NCBI RefSeq assembly: GCF_910592395.1
Contig: NC_088313.1
Span: 6,574,501 to 6,638,500, forward strand
DNA: 64,000 nucleotides
DNA from: Lineus longissimus
Lineage: Eukaryota > Nemertea > Pilidiophora > Heteronemertea > Lineidae
Direction of reading: 5' to 3'
Shown here in pieces: positions 1 through 11,659 of this stretch. The position numbers and the translations under genes are program-made. Positions within the stretch are counted from its first letter, which is position 1; the number at the start of each line of letters is the position of its first letter. The notes beneath the pieces are model-generated. The model had not been told where the DNA came from, did not search any database, and was given only the letters and a program-made list of their open reading frames with translations.

Positions 1-483
1 AATAGAGCCCACGCGCGAAGTTACACTAACCTTGGCCCAAGAAGTTACAAAAAATCATCCATGTGTTCTCAGTGAGGGTCATATAACTCATCTCCTTCTC
101 CTCCTTCTCTGTGCACCCAAGGGGGTTGACCGGTTCACCAACCATTGGAAAACACTGACCGACAATAACAATAGACACTGCAATGAGTATCCAAACAGTC
201 GGCCTGAAAAGCCGGAACATTAATCCTTGGTGTGTTTTTTCTTGGTCATGATGCCGAAGCCGTCTTACATGAAGGTGATGGTGAAGTCGACAGCTGTTGC
301 TCGAACTACCGTCGCGGTGAGGGGCGACACAGCTATATTAGCTTCCTAAAACGACAATCAAGAACAAATTATTAGGGACGTTGAGAACAACTTTGGTTGT
401 CGTATTCGCAGTTATCATACCTCATTAGTATCATTAGGATACATTCGTCAGATTAGAGACCTCGTTAATATATCGGACAGTGT
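1..483. other. No recognisable gene
   Basis: I see no supported gene here. Short open frames on both strands lack family motifs. The stretch 240-480 leads into the transposase fragment that follows and may be its more decayed upstream part, but I could not read a conserved motif in it. Confidence 0.4.
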
Positions 484-783
484 TAGGGTCACGTCATCTA
501 AGACAGCTTGGAAGAACGGGGACACTCTCCAATTTTATTTGGATGAAATTGCATTGCCAATTGCTCGCGATACGGAACCAGGGGACACGTTATTCATTCT
601 CGACCGGTTTCGTCCACATATGGCGGAGGACTCTATTCCAGCTGGATGTACGTCATAGGTACAACCACTTGACTTGACAGTGATTGGAGGTTTCAAATGC
701 ATCATAATTAAGGGCCAAGTAGGCAGACTGGGAATGGAAAAATACAACACCAGACGGACAGTGCCCAAACATCTCTTTAGCTG
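484..783 (+). pseudogene. Decayed pogo/Tigger-type DDE transposase fragment
   Basis: Reading from about 487, the frame gives KNGDTLQFYLDEIALPI, then LFILDRFRPH, then IPAGCTS, a TAG stop at 655-657, and VQPLDLTVI followed by GGFKC. The block D-x(4)-H, then AGCTS-(x)-VQPLD and FK is the second catalytic Asp region and the following conserved block of pogo/CENP-B-like transposases. The broken element at 15.7-17.1 kb carries the matching LLIVDHYQVH and PAGCTSLVQPLDVAVMKSFK. Compared with that copy, the interval between the two blocks is shortened, and the in-frame stop shows the gene is dead. The N-terminal helix-turn-helix and first catalytic Asp are not recognisable upstream. Confidence 0.7.
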
Positions 784-784
784 A

Positions 785-1000
785 TGTAGTTGTATTGTAC
801 CTCTGAGATGGCCCCTATTCCCTGACGGTACGGTGCTGCCGCCTGTCTGTAGTATGAATCACTACTTTGAAGTATGCTTAAAAAGTCTCTTGACAAAATA
901 TAGCACATGCTATACATGCTTGACATTTAGTGAGTTAGTTTCTTTCTGCTAACTACCAAGTTTACGAGGCCTGGGGCGCAGTGTCACCCCTAAAATGACA
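785..1000 (+). repeat. Direct repeat, copy 1 (partner at 8128-8344)
   Basis: About 216 bp from GTATTGTACCTCTGAGATGG to the end of a CAGTGTCACCCCTAAAATGA stretch recurs with few changes at 8128-8344 in the same orientation. It directly follows the pogo-type fragment. In the second copy it is followed by a frame resembling a pogo transposase C-terminus, so it is probably part of the same transposon family (intron or inter-domain sequence) and not an LTR. Confidence 0.8.
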
Positions 1001-4000
1001 CATCTGGCTAACCCTGGCAGGACATGAACCAACTTTATTTCATGATTTTGGAGGACATCAGGTGTTTCTCGGGAATCGGCACCGGCAAATCCAGCGAGAG
1101 TGCATGGCAGTAGCCAGTAGCATGCACCGTGTGTGGGCCATGGCGATTTAGCGGATCCTGCGGATTCTGCGGAACCTGCGGAATCTGGGCGGAATCCGCA
1201 TAAAAACAGCTCGAGAATATCGATATTATGATAAATTATCCTTATAATAAATATTTGTAATATTCCATAACTGTTAAATTGTCTAAACTGCTAAGATTAT
1301 CACGCTTTTCGGAAAAACCCCAACATGCATGAAAAAAATGTCTGCATTCTATTATCGGACGATTTCCACATTGGTCTCGTGAGGGAGTTTTTCCCAAATG
1401 TACGCGATGATGACGTACCCCATTAACAGGACGTAACATCTATTTTAAAATGCGTTTCCAAAGTGAATGCATGAGGACAACCCATTTGTGTCGTATATCA
1501 CTGGAAACGCCCGATTCCCCTGATTCTGCAGGATGTTAAATCGGGCATTTTATTTCTTTAAATAAATCATAAGCGTCACATTTGCTCCTAGCTCTGTTCA
1601 CCATCCCAAATGGCAATATTGCCAATTGGGCCGGACAATCACGAAAACCCCCAAATATTATACATTTCTTCCTGAATAATTCTTACAGTGACCATTCTCC
1701 CATGAAAGAGAGTTGCTTATGTAGAGGGGTTTAAAAGAAAGGTTAAAAGAAGGGTGGAAGTGGGGGTGGTCTTGGTCCCTTTTATCAGTTGGATGGTTGG
1801 GGCGTGTGTAATTCTTACGCTTGTGAAATGGTAAGTATTTGCTCCAGCAGTGGGGACCGTGATCCGTGGGGATATTCTTACTCTTGTAAAATGGCAAGAA
1901 GTCAGGGACAATGATCGGGGAATAATTCTTACTTTTGTGATATGGTAAGAAGGGTTTTGCTCAAGGAGTCACACAATGTCCTGAGTTCAGCAGATGTAAG
2001 CGTGCTCTGGTGGCTTACTGGAAGCTGTGTACACAGCAACACGTGTAATTGGTACCTGTGATAGATTAGTAATCTATTCACAGCAGGAGGTCGTATTGAG
2101 ACAAGTCAATATTTCCAAAGAGTACCAGTGGTGTTGTTTTGAGATTAATGAAGACACAGACAAACTGAGTCCTAAACACGAGGTAATTCTTGGTATGAGG
2201 CTCTGCTAAACGTATTCAAAATGGGGGGTGGACTTAACTCAAAGGTAAAGCACAAGCTCTACAGTAGCAGAAAGGGGCGCCTTCAAGAATCGTACCTCTT
2301 CGCTAGGAATCAATTTATGTAAAAGGTTGTTAGTTTTGCACACGATATTATCAAGCTAAGATTCAAATATGTTTTATAATTTTATTGAGGAGAATTTACA
2401 ATAGTAGGTGGGGAATGAAACAGAAAGGCCTAAAGATCAACTGGGCTGAATACCGCTATTAGTTGTTGAAGCAGCAGGTATAAATTATACGTACACGTAA
2501 TAGTAATTATTTCTTATCATAAGTAATTTTCCGTGGGAGATCACTTCAAAGCCAAAGCGTATAGTAATCAAGATGGTGGCTAATTGGGTAGCTATCAACA
2601 TAAGAATGATAATTATGGTGTAGAAAAATAGGTGAAATCGGCAGACTTACGTGTATTTCCTCCAAGTGAAATGGAATGATTTTTAGTTATCCGAAATATG
2701 AGAAATACGGGAAATCGGGGGTTTCGGATCTCAGTGTCCGTTTAACTCTGAGTATCCGTCCAAGTGTCAGCCTCTTCCTGACTTAAAGTAGTCTACTTTT
2801 TTTAAGCCACTTGTTGCCCCTTATATACCCGTTTTTGTTCAGGAATTTACCTGTTTTTCCAGGAATTTATATGTGTAATTTTGGTCACTTTTACTCATCA
2901 GATGTATACCTATTTCTGGTTTAAACTAGCTTTTTGAGGTGATCTCCCTGGGATTGCATCACATGACTCATTGTCTTTCACAATGATTGGTACATAATTT
3001 GACCACATAATTTATGGTATTTTCTTAACAGATAAATATTTCGATCTTAACGGCAAATTATGACAAGTTATACAGTGGTATTGGATACAGTACTAGTTGA
3101 TGCTACTAAACGTATCTCACTTAATAAAACTGTTTCTCGAAGCTTTATTTTGCTTTTGACATATATCAGTATTTCTAAATATTGCTCAATTAAAAACTTG
3201 CATAGATATTACTCAACGAATTAGTCATGGTTTCTAGGAATACATTCCTTAGCATGATGAAATATGCTGTGACGATGATTTTGTTCTTTTAATAGAAATA
3301 GTGTTGATTATACTTATGTAATGATGCACCTGCTAAGGTGAGTAATGTTTTGACTTGGATGAAATGAAGCCCGAAAAGCGAAAGGCCTAAATGGTAGCAT
3401 TGCAACATGATACTGCTTCATGACATGCAAACAAGCGAGGGGTCTGAGAAGGACTCTATAAGCAAACATCAATAACAACTTTCATATCGTACAAACACCA
3501 TATCATCAACTAAGGTCGAAGGTCTTTTAACTGGAAGTCCTTATTGGGAGCCTTCACTCGTTCGCGACATGAAACAATATTTAAACGAAAGGAATATATT
3601 TACAGCAGTTCATGATCAACGTGAAGAGATTGTTCCATAAATACTGGTATAGTGCGCAGCACTATACACTTACGCTACACAAAAATCAAAAAAAAATCGA
3701 GGGTCAACCATTGAACTTTTGAGATATGTTGAATTTTGCACAAATCAGCGAAAAACGCACCAACTGGCACTGGACGGTATTTCAACACGGGGCCGACGCA
3801 CATCCCAAGTTCAGTGTACACATACGTCGGCAACAACAGTATAAATGCGTAGTTTCTTGTTAGCCGCCTATTGAGTAGCGCTCTAGGTTTCAGAAACTCC
3901 AAAAAAACATGTCTTTGCCAAAACAACTGCTGAATCAACACTGACATACTGTAAGGACCGAGAAATCAATGATTTTAGGAACTACGGTGAGGGGGGGGGG

Positions 4001-4559
4001 GCGCGCATGAATAAATAAAACCTCCCTAATGAGACCATTGACCGTGATCTATAACCCAGGCCGAGTTGGCCCGTAATCGTGTGAGTCGTTACGCACCCGA
4101 AAAACACACGTCATTTTCGCTCATTCGTTAATTTGTTAATATCGTGCAGAATACAATAGCGACGGACACTTTTTCCAGGGGACAATTTAAACTTCTACAC
4201 TGGCCTGGTTGACACGTCTCTCTTTATTTTACAATCGCAAAATTGTGCACGAGCAACGATTGCCTTGATGATCCATCATTAAGATATTCAAGTCACATGA
4301 TGACTGATGATGTCCAGGACTCCCAGATGACAAATCAGTTTAAACAGAGAATTTCCCACTCTCATGATAACAAATAAAAGATTTTTCTAAAACGTCCACC
4401 CGAGTCAATCATCCCACTCTTGATGACCAAACAGCCAGCAAGATCATGCGATGACAGGTGACAAGCCCGAGATCCTGGCAACGATCCTTAAACCACCCCA
4501 AGTCCCAGGAGGCGAAACGACTAATTTTTGGGTAGAGTGACTCTCAGACACTCTCTTGA
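1001..4559. other. Intergenic, no gene recognised; small repeats
   Basis: No supported gene in 3.5 kb. A CGGATTCTGCGG-type repeat cluster lies at 1138-1200 and has an inverted partner near 6603-6650. Three hairpin-like ATTCTTAC...GTAAG units occur near 1811, 1873 and 1923. A G-run is present near 3990. The segment GGACAATTTAAACTTCTACA near 4180 recurs with small changes near 17806. Confidence 0.4.
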
Positions 4560-6478
4560 TTTGGCTTGATTACATTACATTATTGAGACAGCCAAGGAGG
4601 ACCATTTTGCTGTGCAGGCTGAGGGATCATCAACTGTTGACACTTTCAGAACAGTGAACTCTTTACTCTATGGCAAGAAGAACACTGTTTTGCCGAGTCA
4701 TGAGTGCGCCAATGAACTTGCAGAAAGGTTCAGTGCATATTTTGCAAATAAGGTTCAACTGATTAGGGAGTCTTTCCCTGACCAGGACGGTGATGAGCAA
4801 GTGCATGAACAGTATCGGTGCTCCTCCAAGCTTGATGAGTTTAAGCCTGTTACTTCCACTGAGTTTGTTAAACTCCTCGGTCAAATGAGAGCTACTAGCT
4901 GTTCACTTGACCCCATTCCAACACCTTTGCTGAAAAAGTGTACACCGGGTATAGTTGAGCTTATGATTGCAATCATCAACTCCTCTCTCAGTTGTGGTGT
5001 TGTCCCTGATAGTTTCAAGAGGGCTATTCTTAATCCACTTATTAAGAAACCATCATTGGATGCCGATGTACTTAAAAACTATCGCCCGGTGTCCAATCTA
5101 TGCTTTCTCTCAAAGGTGCTTGAGAGGGTAGTTGCCAATCAATTATCAGTACACTTGGATAGCAACGATCTGCGTGAACCTTTTCAATCAGCCTATCGTC
5201 CTATGCACAGCGTTGAAACTGGGCTTACTCGTGTCCATAATGATGTCATTCGTGCGCTCGATGAAAATAAATGTGTCCTCTTAGTACTTTTGGACATGAG
5301 CGCTGCTTTCGATACTGTGGATCATGTGAAGCTGATAAATCGCCTTGGTGCAATGGGAGTCTCAGGGGTGGCATTGAAATGGTTCACGTCCTATCTTAGT
5401 GGCAGGTGTCAGGAGGTGTGCGTTGAGGGTAAACTTTCAAAGCCAAGTATGATCAAGTGTGGGGTACCTCAGGGTTCCATACTTGGTCCCCTGTTATTTT
5501 CCATCTATACTACACCTATCGGTGCTATCATCATGGCACATAGCATTTCTTACCACTTTTATGCCGATGACAGTCAGTTATACCTGGTTTTCACACTGCC
5601 TGAGCTCGGCCCCACATGTGACTTGATGTCAACCGGTGTTTTCGACCTCAACAAATGGTTGGTAAGAAACTTTCTCAAGTGTAATGGTGAAAAGACAGAT
5701 CTATTGTTCATTGGTCCCAAGAAGCACATCGACGTGCTTAGGCTGCAATCAGTCCGCATCATTGACGCTGATGTGTATGCTTCTCTTTCAGCGAGAAACC
5801 TTGGTGTAGTTTTTGACAGTGATTTCACTTTCAAACAGCACATCAGTGCTTGTGTTAGGGCCTCATACTTTCATATCCGCAATATTGGAAAGATCCGCAG
5901 ATATCTATCGGTCATCACCACCAGGCTCTATATTCAAGCCCTCATCACTTCTAGACTTGACTTCTGCAATTCCCTTCTTCTTGGCTTGCCTAAATCTACT
6001 GTCCGTCCACTGCAGTTAGTGCAAAACAACGCGGCTCGTCTTATTACCAAGTCTCGAAAGAGGTCACATATTACCCCAGTCCTCAAGTCTCTACATTGGC
6101 TCCCTGTTGAACAGCGTATCGCTTACAAGGTCCTCCTCCTTAGTTTCAAATGTCTCCATGGTCTGGCCCCATCCTATCTCTCCGAGCTTATATCAATCTA
6201 CACACCTAACCGTCCCCTTCGCTCCTCAGCTGAAACTCTCCTTCAACCTCCCAGAGCAAAGGTGCAATCAATAGGAACTAGAGCTTTTTCTATTGGTGTA
6301 CCAAAAATGTGGAATAAACTTCCAGCAACTATCAGAAACATCCAAGACATTGTTCCTTTCAAACGTTCCTTGAAACATTTCCTCTTTTCTGAAGCCTTCA
6401 TTAGCAGTGATGCAGCGCTTTGAGCGATCCTAATGGATCGGATACTGCGCTATACAAGACTCGTTATATATATATACA
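4560..6478 (+). mobile_element. 5'-truncated CR1/L2-like non-LTR retrotransposon
   Basis: The element keeps the reverse transcriptase and C-terminal domain but has no endonuclease upstream, which is the usual 5' truncation of non-LTR elements after incomplete target-primed reverse transcription. The coding frame ends at 6423 and is followed by a short 3' tail, GCGCTATACAAGACTCGTTA, that runs into a TATATATA simple repeat. A 3' end of short tandem repeats in place of poly(A) is typical of the CR1/L2 group. The 5' boundary is approximate; I found no target-site duplication. Confidence 0.85.
4612..6423 (+). CDS. Reverse transcriptase ORF of CR1/L2-like element (5'-partial)
   Basis: An uninterrupted 603-codon frame encodes the reverse transcriptase that copies element RNA at a nicked target. 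Motifs in order: a SLDPIPTPLL block near residue 100, RPVSNLCFLSK, motif A with LLDMSAAFDTVDH (catalytic Asp about residue 228), motif B GVPQGSILGPLLFS, and motif C YADD at about residues 317-320. The C-terminal part has LHGLAPSYLSEL and WNKLP, the conserved tail of CR1/L2/Jockey-lineage ORF2. The frame opens without ATG inside what is normally the linker between endonuclease and RT, so it is a truncated gene even though no stop interrupts it. The lack of frameshifts suggests a fairly recent insertion. Confidence 0.9.
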   Translation: MQAEGSSTVDTFRTVNSLLYGKKNTVLPSHECANELAERFSAYFANKVQLIRESFPDQDGDEQVHEQYRCSSKLDEFKPVTSTEFVKLLGQMRATSCSLDPIPTPLLKKCTPGIVELMIAIINSSLSCGVVPDSFKRAILNPLIKKPSLDADVLKNYRPVSNLCFLSKVLERVVANQLSVHLDSNDLREPFQSAYRPMHSVETGLTRVHNDVIRALDENKCVLLVLLDMSAAFDTVDHVKLINRLGAMGVSGVALKWFTSYLSGRCQEVCVEGKLSKPSMIKCGVPQGSILGPLLFSIYTTPIGAIIMAHSISYHFYADDSQLYLVFTLPELGPTCDLMSTGVFDLNKWLVRNFLKCNGEKTDLLFIGPKKHIDVLRLQSVRIIDADVYASLSARNLGVVFDSDFTFKQHISACVRASYFHIRNIGKIRRYLSVITTRLYIQALITSRLDFCNSLLLGLPKSTVRPLQLVQNNAARLITKSRKRSHITPVLKSLHWLPVEQRIAYKVLLLSFKCLHGLAPSYLSELISIYTPNRPLRSSAETLLQPPRAKVQSIGTRAFSIGVPKMWNKLPATIRNIQDIVPFKRSLKHFLFSEAFISSDAAL

Positions 6479-8127
6479 TCACGGCAGCGGCCACCTTCAG
6501 CGCCACCACGTGGGGCCTAATGGTATTAGGCTAAGTTTGGGGGCGAAAATGCTGGGGGCGAAAACGTCATGGAGCGAAACGACCGGATACCAATCCACTG
6601 CAGACCAGATTCCGCAGAATCCGCTAAATCGCCATGGCCCCGTGTGTGACTGTGAGTACATCATGTACATTGCGTGAGAAAGACCAAGTATGCATTATAG
6701 TATATGAATTGCGATGCTACCTTTATTTATAATGGCCTATAGATCCTCTGTACATAATAGCACTGGAGAAACGCCACATTATATGTTGACGGCGAGAGAA
6801 ATGAAAGTTCCACTGGATCTCCTGTACCTCAAACCATCCGAGTCTTAGGCCTCTGTGCCAGCTTACATCAGGCAGTTGGAGAACCGCTTTCACAAAGCCT
6901 ATGCTCTTGCTCGCAATCATCTCACGTTAGCTCAAAGAGTCCAAAAGAAACAATTTGAGCCATCTGTTTTTTTTATCTATAAGTCTATCAAGCCGCCGGG
7001 TGACTTCGTTTGGTACTTTAATCCCAGAAAGACATTTAAAGGGGATCGTCATCTACCATGGCATGGACCATTTATGAGTGCTCTGTTTGGCTTTTAACAT
7101 TGTGTATGTGTTTGCTTACTGACTGCGCATTTGATTTCATGTGAGTGTGAATGGTGTGTGAATCAGGTTGAGGTAATCCGGAAGCCTCATCTGTTTTGAA
7201 TCTTTTCTGTTCCATATATTATTAGTGGTAGGTCAATGTGCATTCACTAGTACAGGATAGTGTTATGGTAAGGCATTGGTGGTTGGGTGGTGTAGGCCTA
7301 ACTCGGTTTATATTTTTGGAGAATTTTTGATATTTCTGTCAAATGTTACAACCTTTTTGTGCCATCCCTTTATGTCATTGGAGGCTTTTAATATTTGTAC
7401 CTCTGGTTTTGTAGTTAACCACAACTGTATTTCCTCTCTTCATGCCAGTTCGGTGTCCTTTTTTATCCATGGTGCAATTCTGAGTGTGGATATTTCGAGG
7501 ATCATATGAACATTCGTGACCTCTCTAGCAATGACTCTTTATTCAAGGAAATTTCGAGGTCGACCGGATTGCTTTGCCGGCCATGACCTACTTTTCCTGT
7601 GCGTGCAAATCTCGACTGGATTGTTCAGCCAGCCGTGAATTGGACTTTGTTTTTTCGACCGTGTAGAATTTGAACGTTGAACTGTATTTTCAACTGGCAT
7701 TTTAACTTGCATTTACGGTATGTTATATTACCGGTTATATCTTCTGTATTTTTTATATAAGTGTATCGGCCTATTTTTGCTTTTGGACCAGGGTACACGG
7801 GTAACGTGATAATTTTGTTTTCTTTACGATTGCATTTGTATTCACCTGTGCTCTTCATCATCCAGGTAGGCCAAAGTATGCTGTTTATCATTATTTTGAA
7901 ATTGATAGAAGCGACTCAGTTGATTGAGCGACTTGCTCGCACTCGTCGTGTTTGAACTCCCTTCGACATATTTGCCTGTTTTATGTACCGTACCGTACAT
8001 ACTTTTAATTTTTCTTTATATATAGACCTAGTAAGGTTCAATTCTGTAATATCTTATGTTTACCTTTGATGCTCCGCGTATAGCATGAGCTTTGATACGC
8101 TTGGGTGGAGGGGGGGGGGGGGGTTGA
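6479..8127. other. No gene recognised
   Basis: No motif-bearing frame was found. Near 6603-6650 lies an inverted match to the CGGATTCTGCGG cluster at 1.14 kb, next to GGCCATGGCGATTTAGCGGAT-like sequence in both places. A G-run sits at about 8110-8123, directly before the second copy of the 220-bp direct repeat. Confidence 0.4.
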
Positions 8128-8344
8128 TGTATTGTACCTCTGAGATGGCCCCTTATTCCCCTGACGGTACGGTGCAGCCACCTGTCTGTAGTATGAATCA
8201 CTACTGTGAAGTATGTTAAAAAGTCTCTTGATAAAATATAGCACATGCTATACATGCTTGAAATTTATTCTTGGAGTTAGTTTCTTTCTGCTAACTACCA
8301 AGTTTACGAGGCCTTGGGCGCAGTGTCACCCCTGAAATGACACT
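8128..8344 (+). repeat. Direct repeat, copy 2 (partner at 785-1000)
   Basis: Second copy of the repeat described at 785-1000, same orientation, with a few substitutions and a short insertion near 8263. The two copies bracket about 7.1 kb that contains the CR1-like element. Confidence 0.8.
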
Positions 8345-8522
8345 TGCTATTGTCATCGAAGCATGGGCGGATGTTTCGGCTGAAGCTCCTGACCGTGCAT
8401 TTCGAGCAGCTGGACTTATTAGGGTGGTACAAGCCGGTGAAGAACCTCTTCTTGAGTTCATGATCTCCGTGGTGACGAAGAGAATCCAGGATGAGCCTGA
8501 GTTAGATGAAACTGATATCTAA
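8337..8522 (+). pseudogene. Possible pogo-type transposase C-terminal fragment
   Basis: A 61-codon frame containing LAIVIEAWADVSAEAPDRAFRA and ending in an acidic tail follows the second direct repeat. An I-x-x-AW-x-x-V spacing followed by an FR/FE block and an acidic tail is common at the end of pogo/CENP-B-like transposases; the element at 16.9 kb has IIRDAWDGVDEDVI in the same position. An AATAAA lies at 8527-8532, close after the stop. The assignment rests on this weak pattern and on the shared repeat with the 0.5-kb fragment. Confidence 0.4.
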
Positions 8523-10193
8523 ATGTGAATAAACGGAATTATTATTGAAACGAATTTGACTTCTTACGTTCTTTTGTTTTACACTATTAAATGTCTATTT
8601 GATGATCATCAGACTCGGTGTAGGCCTATACATCTTCTGGCAATAGAGATGTTAAGAGACTGTCCTGGTACTAGATATTCAAGAAAGAATCCCGAAAACA
8701 CTACCACTTACGTTAAAACATTAGGCCTATCCTTTTGCAGTACCGGTACTTGCTTGTAAAAATTTCGTTAGCGTCGACGTTAGTGTCATCGGGACTATCT
8801 CTAACTCTCTATTATTGATCGAGCGACAATACCTTCAGTTAACTGTATTGGATATTGTCAAAATAGGCCCGAACACTCCTCGAAACGAACGAATGTAAAT
8901 TTTTCCAATGGTTCATTTACTCAAAAAATTGCATACATGTAGACCTACGACCCTTGTCTATGCAAATTATTATGGTACTGAAACTTTGTATTTCACAAAA
9001 GGAATGGAGAGCGACATTCCACTAAATCGGCCCTTTTTGTTTTAAGCCATGCCCACACGATTTCAGCCCCAATGAGTCGTGACTTCAGTTCACCCCATCA
9101 GGGCTGTTAGGGAACTCATTCGATGACGAGGTAACTGCGCGAGGACAGTATATTCAATGATTCAAGGTGGGTATACTTTTTTGGAGACACCCCGTATAAA
9201 TAAGACTTAAAGGTATTCGATTTTAAAATTCGAAACGTTTTGACTGAATAACCTGATGAATACGAAGTATCGGAACAATCTATACTATAATGCGCGTTGT
9301 GGCCGCTAAATAGGAGGCGATTTTTGTTTCAAAATTGGGCCTCGAAAATGCGTCGAATTCTTGCAACTTTTGGCTTCGTAGGTGTGGGTCATAAGTAAGA
9401 GTGTCACTGAGGGTGTCATACGTCGAATATCTTGATGGTTTTGGAATAAATAACAACTTTTCAGAGAGCACGTCGACTGGAGAGCTCCGCTCATTCTCAA
9501 AAGCATACACAAACTTCACGCATATTCTCCCTGCCACATCAGTATTAGCTTCCAGCACGTATGTAGTGCTATACGACCTGGTCCATGGTGCAGGTTATTA
9601 GCAGGGAGATTAATAATTAGCCTGTTCTATTTTAGTTCTATTCGAGAAACACTGACCTGAGTGATAAGGCAAATTCTGCAGAGTGGCCTGCCGGAACATG
9701 CAGTGGGCATCAATAAACAGTTATAACAGGATGGACAAAATATGTACAGTGACCAGCGCCTGCTCTTTGATTTATTCTTTACTGACTGATGTTGTCAGTT
9801 TGAATTGCGTTCTGCATCTCTCCATGCACCAGGCTTTGGTCCGACAGTGGCATTGGGTACCGGAGTGGGTAGGTGATATGCCTAATATGTGAGGGCCTTA
9901 TTTGGAACAGGACCTGCTGTCACTGGTCTCAATGCATTGTGCAAAATAGCGTACTCCAATCAATCTATTGGGGGTTGCATGTAGATAGCAGCAATAAGTC
10001 CCTAAATGCAGTTCATTTCGTGTTTAACCTTTAATAAAACTTCAGTAACGTTAGATATTTAATGTAGTTCAATCATCGTGCCCATTTAACTAAGGTATTA
10101 CATTTCAACTTTGCCCGCTCCATGGGTATATGCTAGTAAGCTGAATTAAGTAATTTGTTGCAAACTTTCCGAATGCCGAATATATTACATTTC
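8523..10193. other. No gene recognised
   Basis: The interval 9280-9600 is open on both strands for 66-92 codons, but neither frame begins with ATG or shows a family I recognise. A single exon of an unknown gene cannot be excluded. The rest is AT-rich with no repeats I could delimit. Confidence 0.35.
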
Positions 10194-11659
10194 ATATTCG
10201 TAATTGTGAGACCACACTTATTGTTCATGATATTGCGGGTGATACAAAGCTTGATTGTGTATGTTTAGCCTGCACAAAATTGGTTGATATTTCAACACAT
10301 GAAATCCGACTAAAGTTTGTTTGATCATTGGTGTTATAATTGCATTTGTATATTTTTTCTAGACTGTTAAGACTGCTGCGATTGTTTGACTTCCTGCATT
10401 CATATGAATTAATTCATACCTGTGACCGAAAGCATATAATCAGGCTGTGCTATTTCGCCTTGTGGTTTTGATGGGTTCTACGCCCTGGAAAATGCCTAGT
10501 GATTTGGACAAGTTCCTAGGATAATGCATAGTGGCTGGGAAAGGGGTGTCAAGGCCTATACATCGGTGTTCTCGGTTATGACGAATTCGGCATTTCTAAC
10601 AGACTGATAAAACTTGAATGCTCATTAAAATAATTTTTGAATTCGTGAAAGCTGAAATAAAATCCAACTAGGAATGTTGCAGCAGTCATACTTTCAGTAG
10701 CGGTAAGTGTTATTTTGGTGAAATTCTGTTTAGTAAAGCATGTCGGCTATTTGTTGTGAGAAGTGAAGTTCGAATAGTGCAAAATTTATCGTGATTGTTT
10801 CCAAGACAATACGATTATTTATTGTTGAGTGTTTATTTCCACTGGTGGAGAATCAACCTTCATAGGTTTTTCCAATTGATTAATAAAAATCCGTATTTCA
10901 CGTAATAACGCCAGCGAGAATAAGTAAGCTTTTGCGGTTTACAGCAGTTGTGGTATCTTAAAAAAGGCAATGCCACATAGCCGTCTGCTCAACTAAATAT
11001 CATTGTCCATTTGGGCCGCAGTGTGAACACTCCAGTAGGCCATTTTTTTCAAACTTTCTTCAACCTTATTTCGGGTCCCAACACGAAACATTTGACGATT
11101 TTAGGGGTATGGATAGGTTAGATTTTTTCAAATAGACATTTTTGGGCACATTGAAATTTATTGAAGATTTCATGAAAATTTATCCGCAAATACCTTGTAG
11201 GGGAGAAAATGACAAAAGTATGCACTTCATCAATGCCAGGGAATACAAAACATATTTACTATAGGTACTAAAATATGAAAATAATCTTGGGTCTCAAAAT
11301 CAGATTCAAGAAAAAAAAATCAGTTTTAAAGAAATCAGCTCAGTAGTCTTCCCAAGGTAACACAAAAGGACTGTGACGTTATTCACTTCATGAAGCGGAC
11401 TAGCGGAGACTTTGGTATGAACCACATTAACTGGTACTTGAAATTTTGAACACCGGTAATGAATTTACATTTTGGTTTTCGAATGTTGCTTGGCTAGCGA
11501 GTAAGAAGGCCACAACAAATTGTAAAGCTCGTCGTTCGTGGTGTTTATAAAGTTATCCAAAGCATTCAAATGCAGTGTCGACTAGTGCAGTTCTTTGATA
11601 ACCATTTATCATTTAGCCGTTTTTAGAAAAGACCACGCTGACTTAGAGTAAATTTGAAA

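Noticed and set aside
785-8344. Long terminal repeats of an LTR retrotransposon
   Set aside because: The repeats lack TG...CA ends, no gag-pol or primer-binding site lies inside, and the RT between them is of the non-LTR type.
9280-9601. Open frames on both strands
   Set aside because: No ATG, no recognised domain and no partner exon; kept only as a remark in the interval description.
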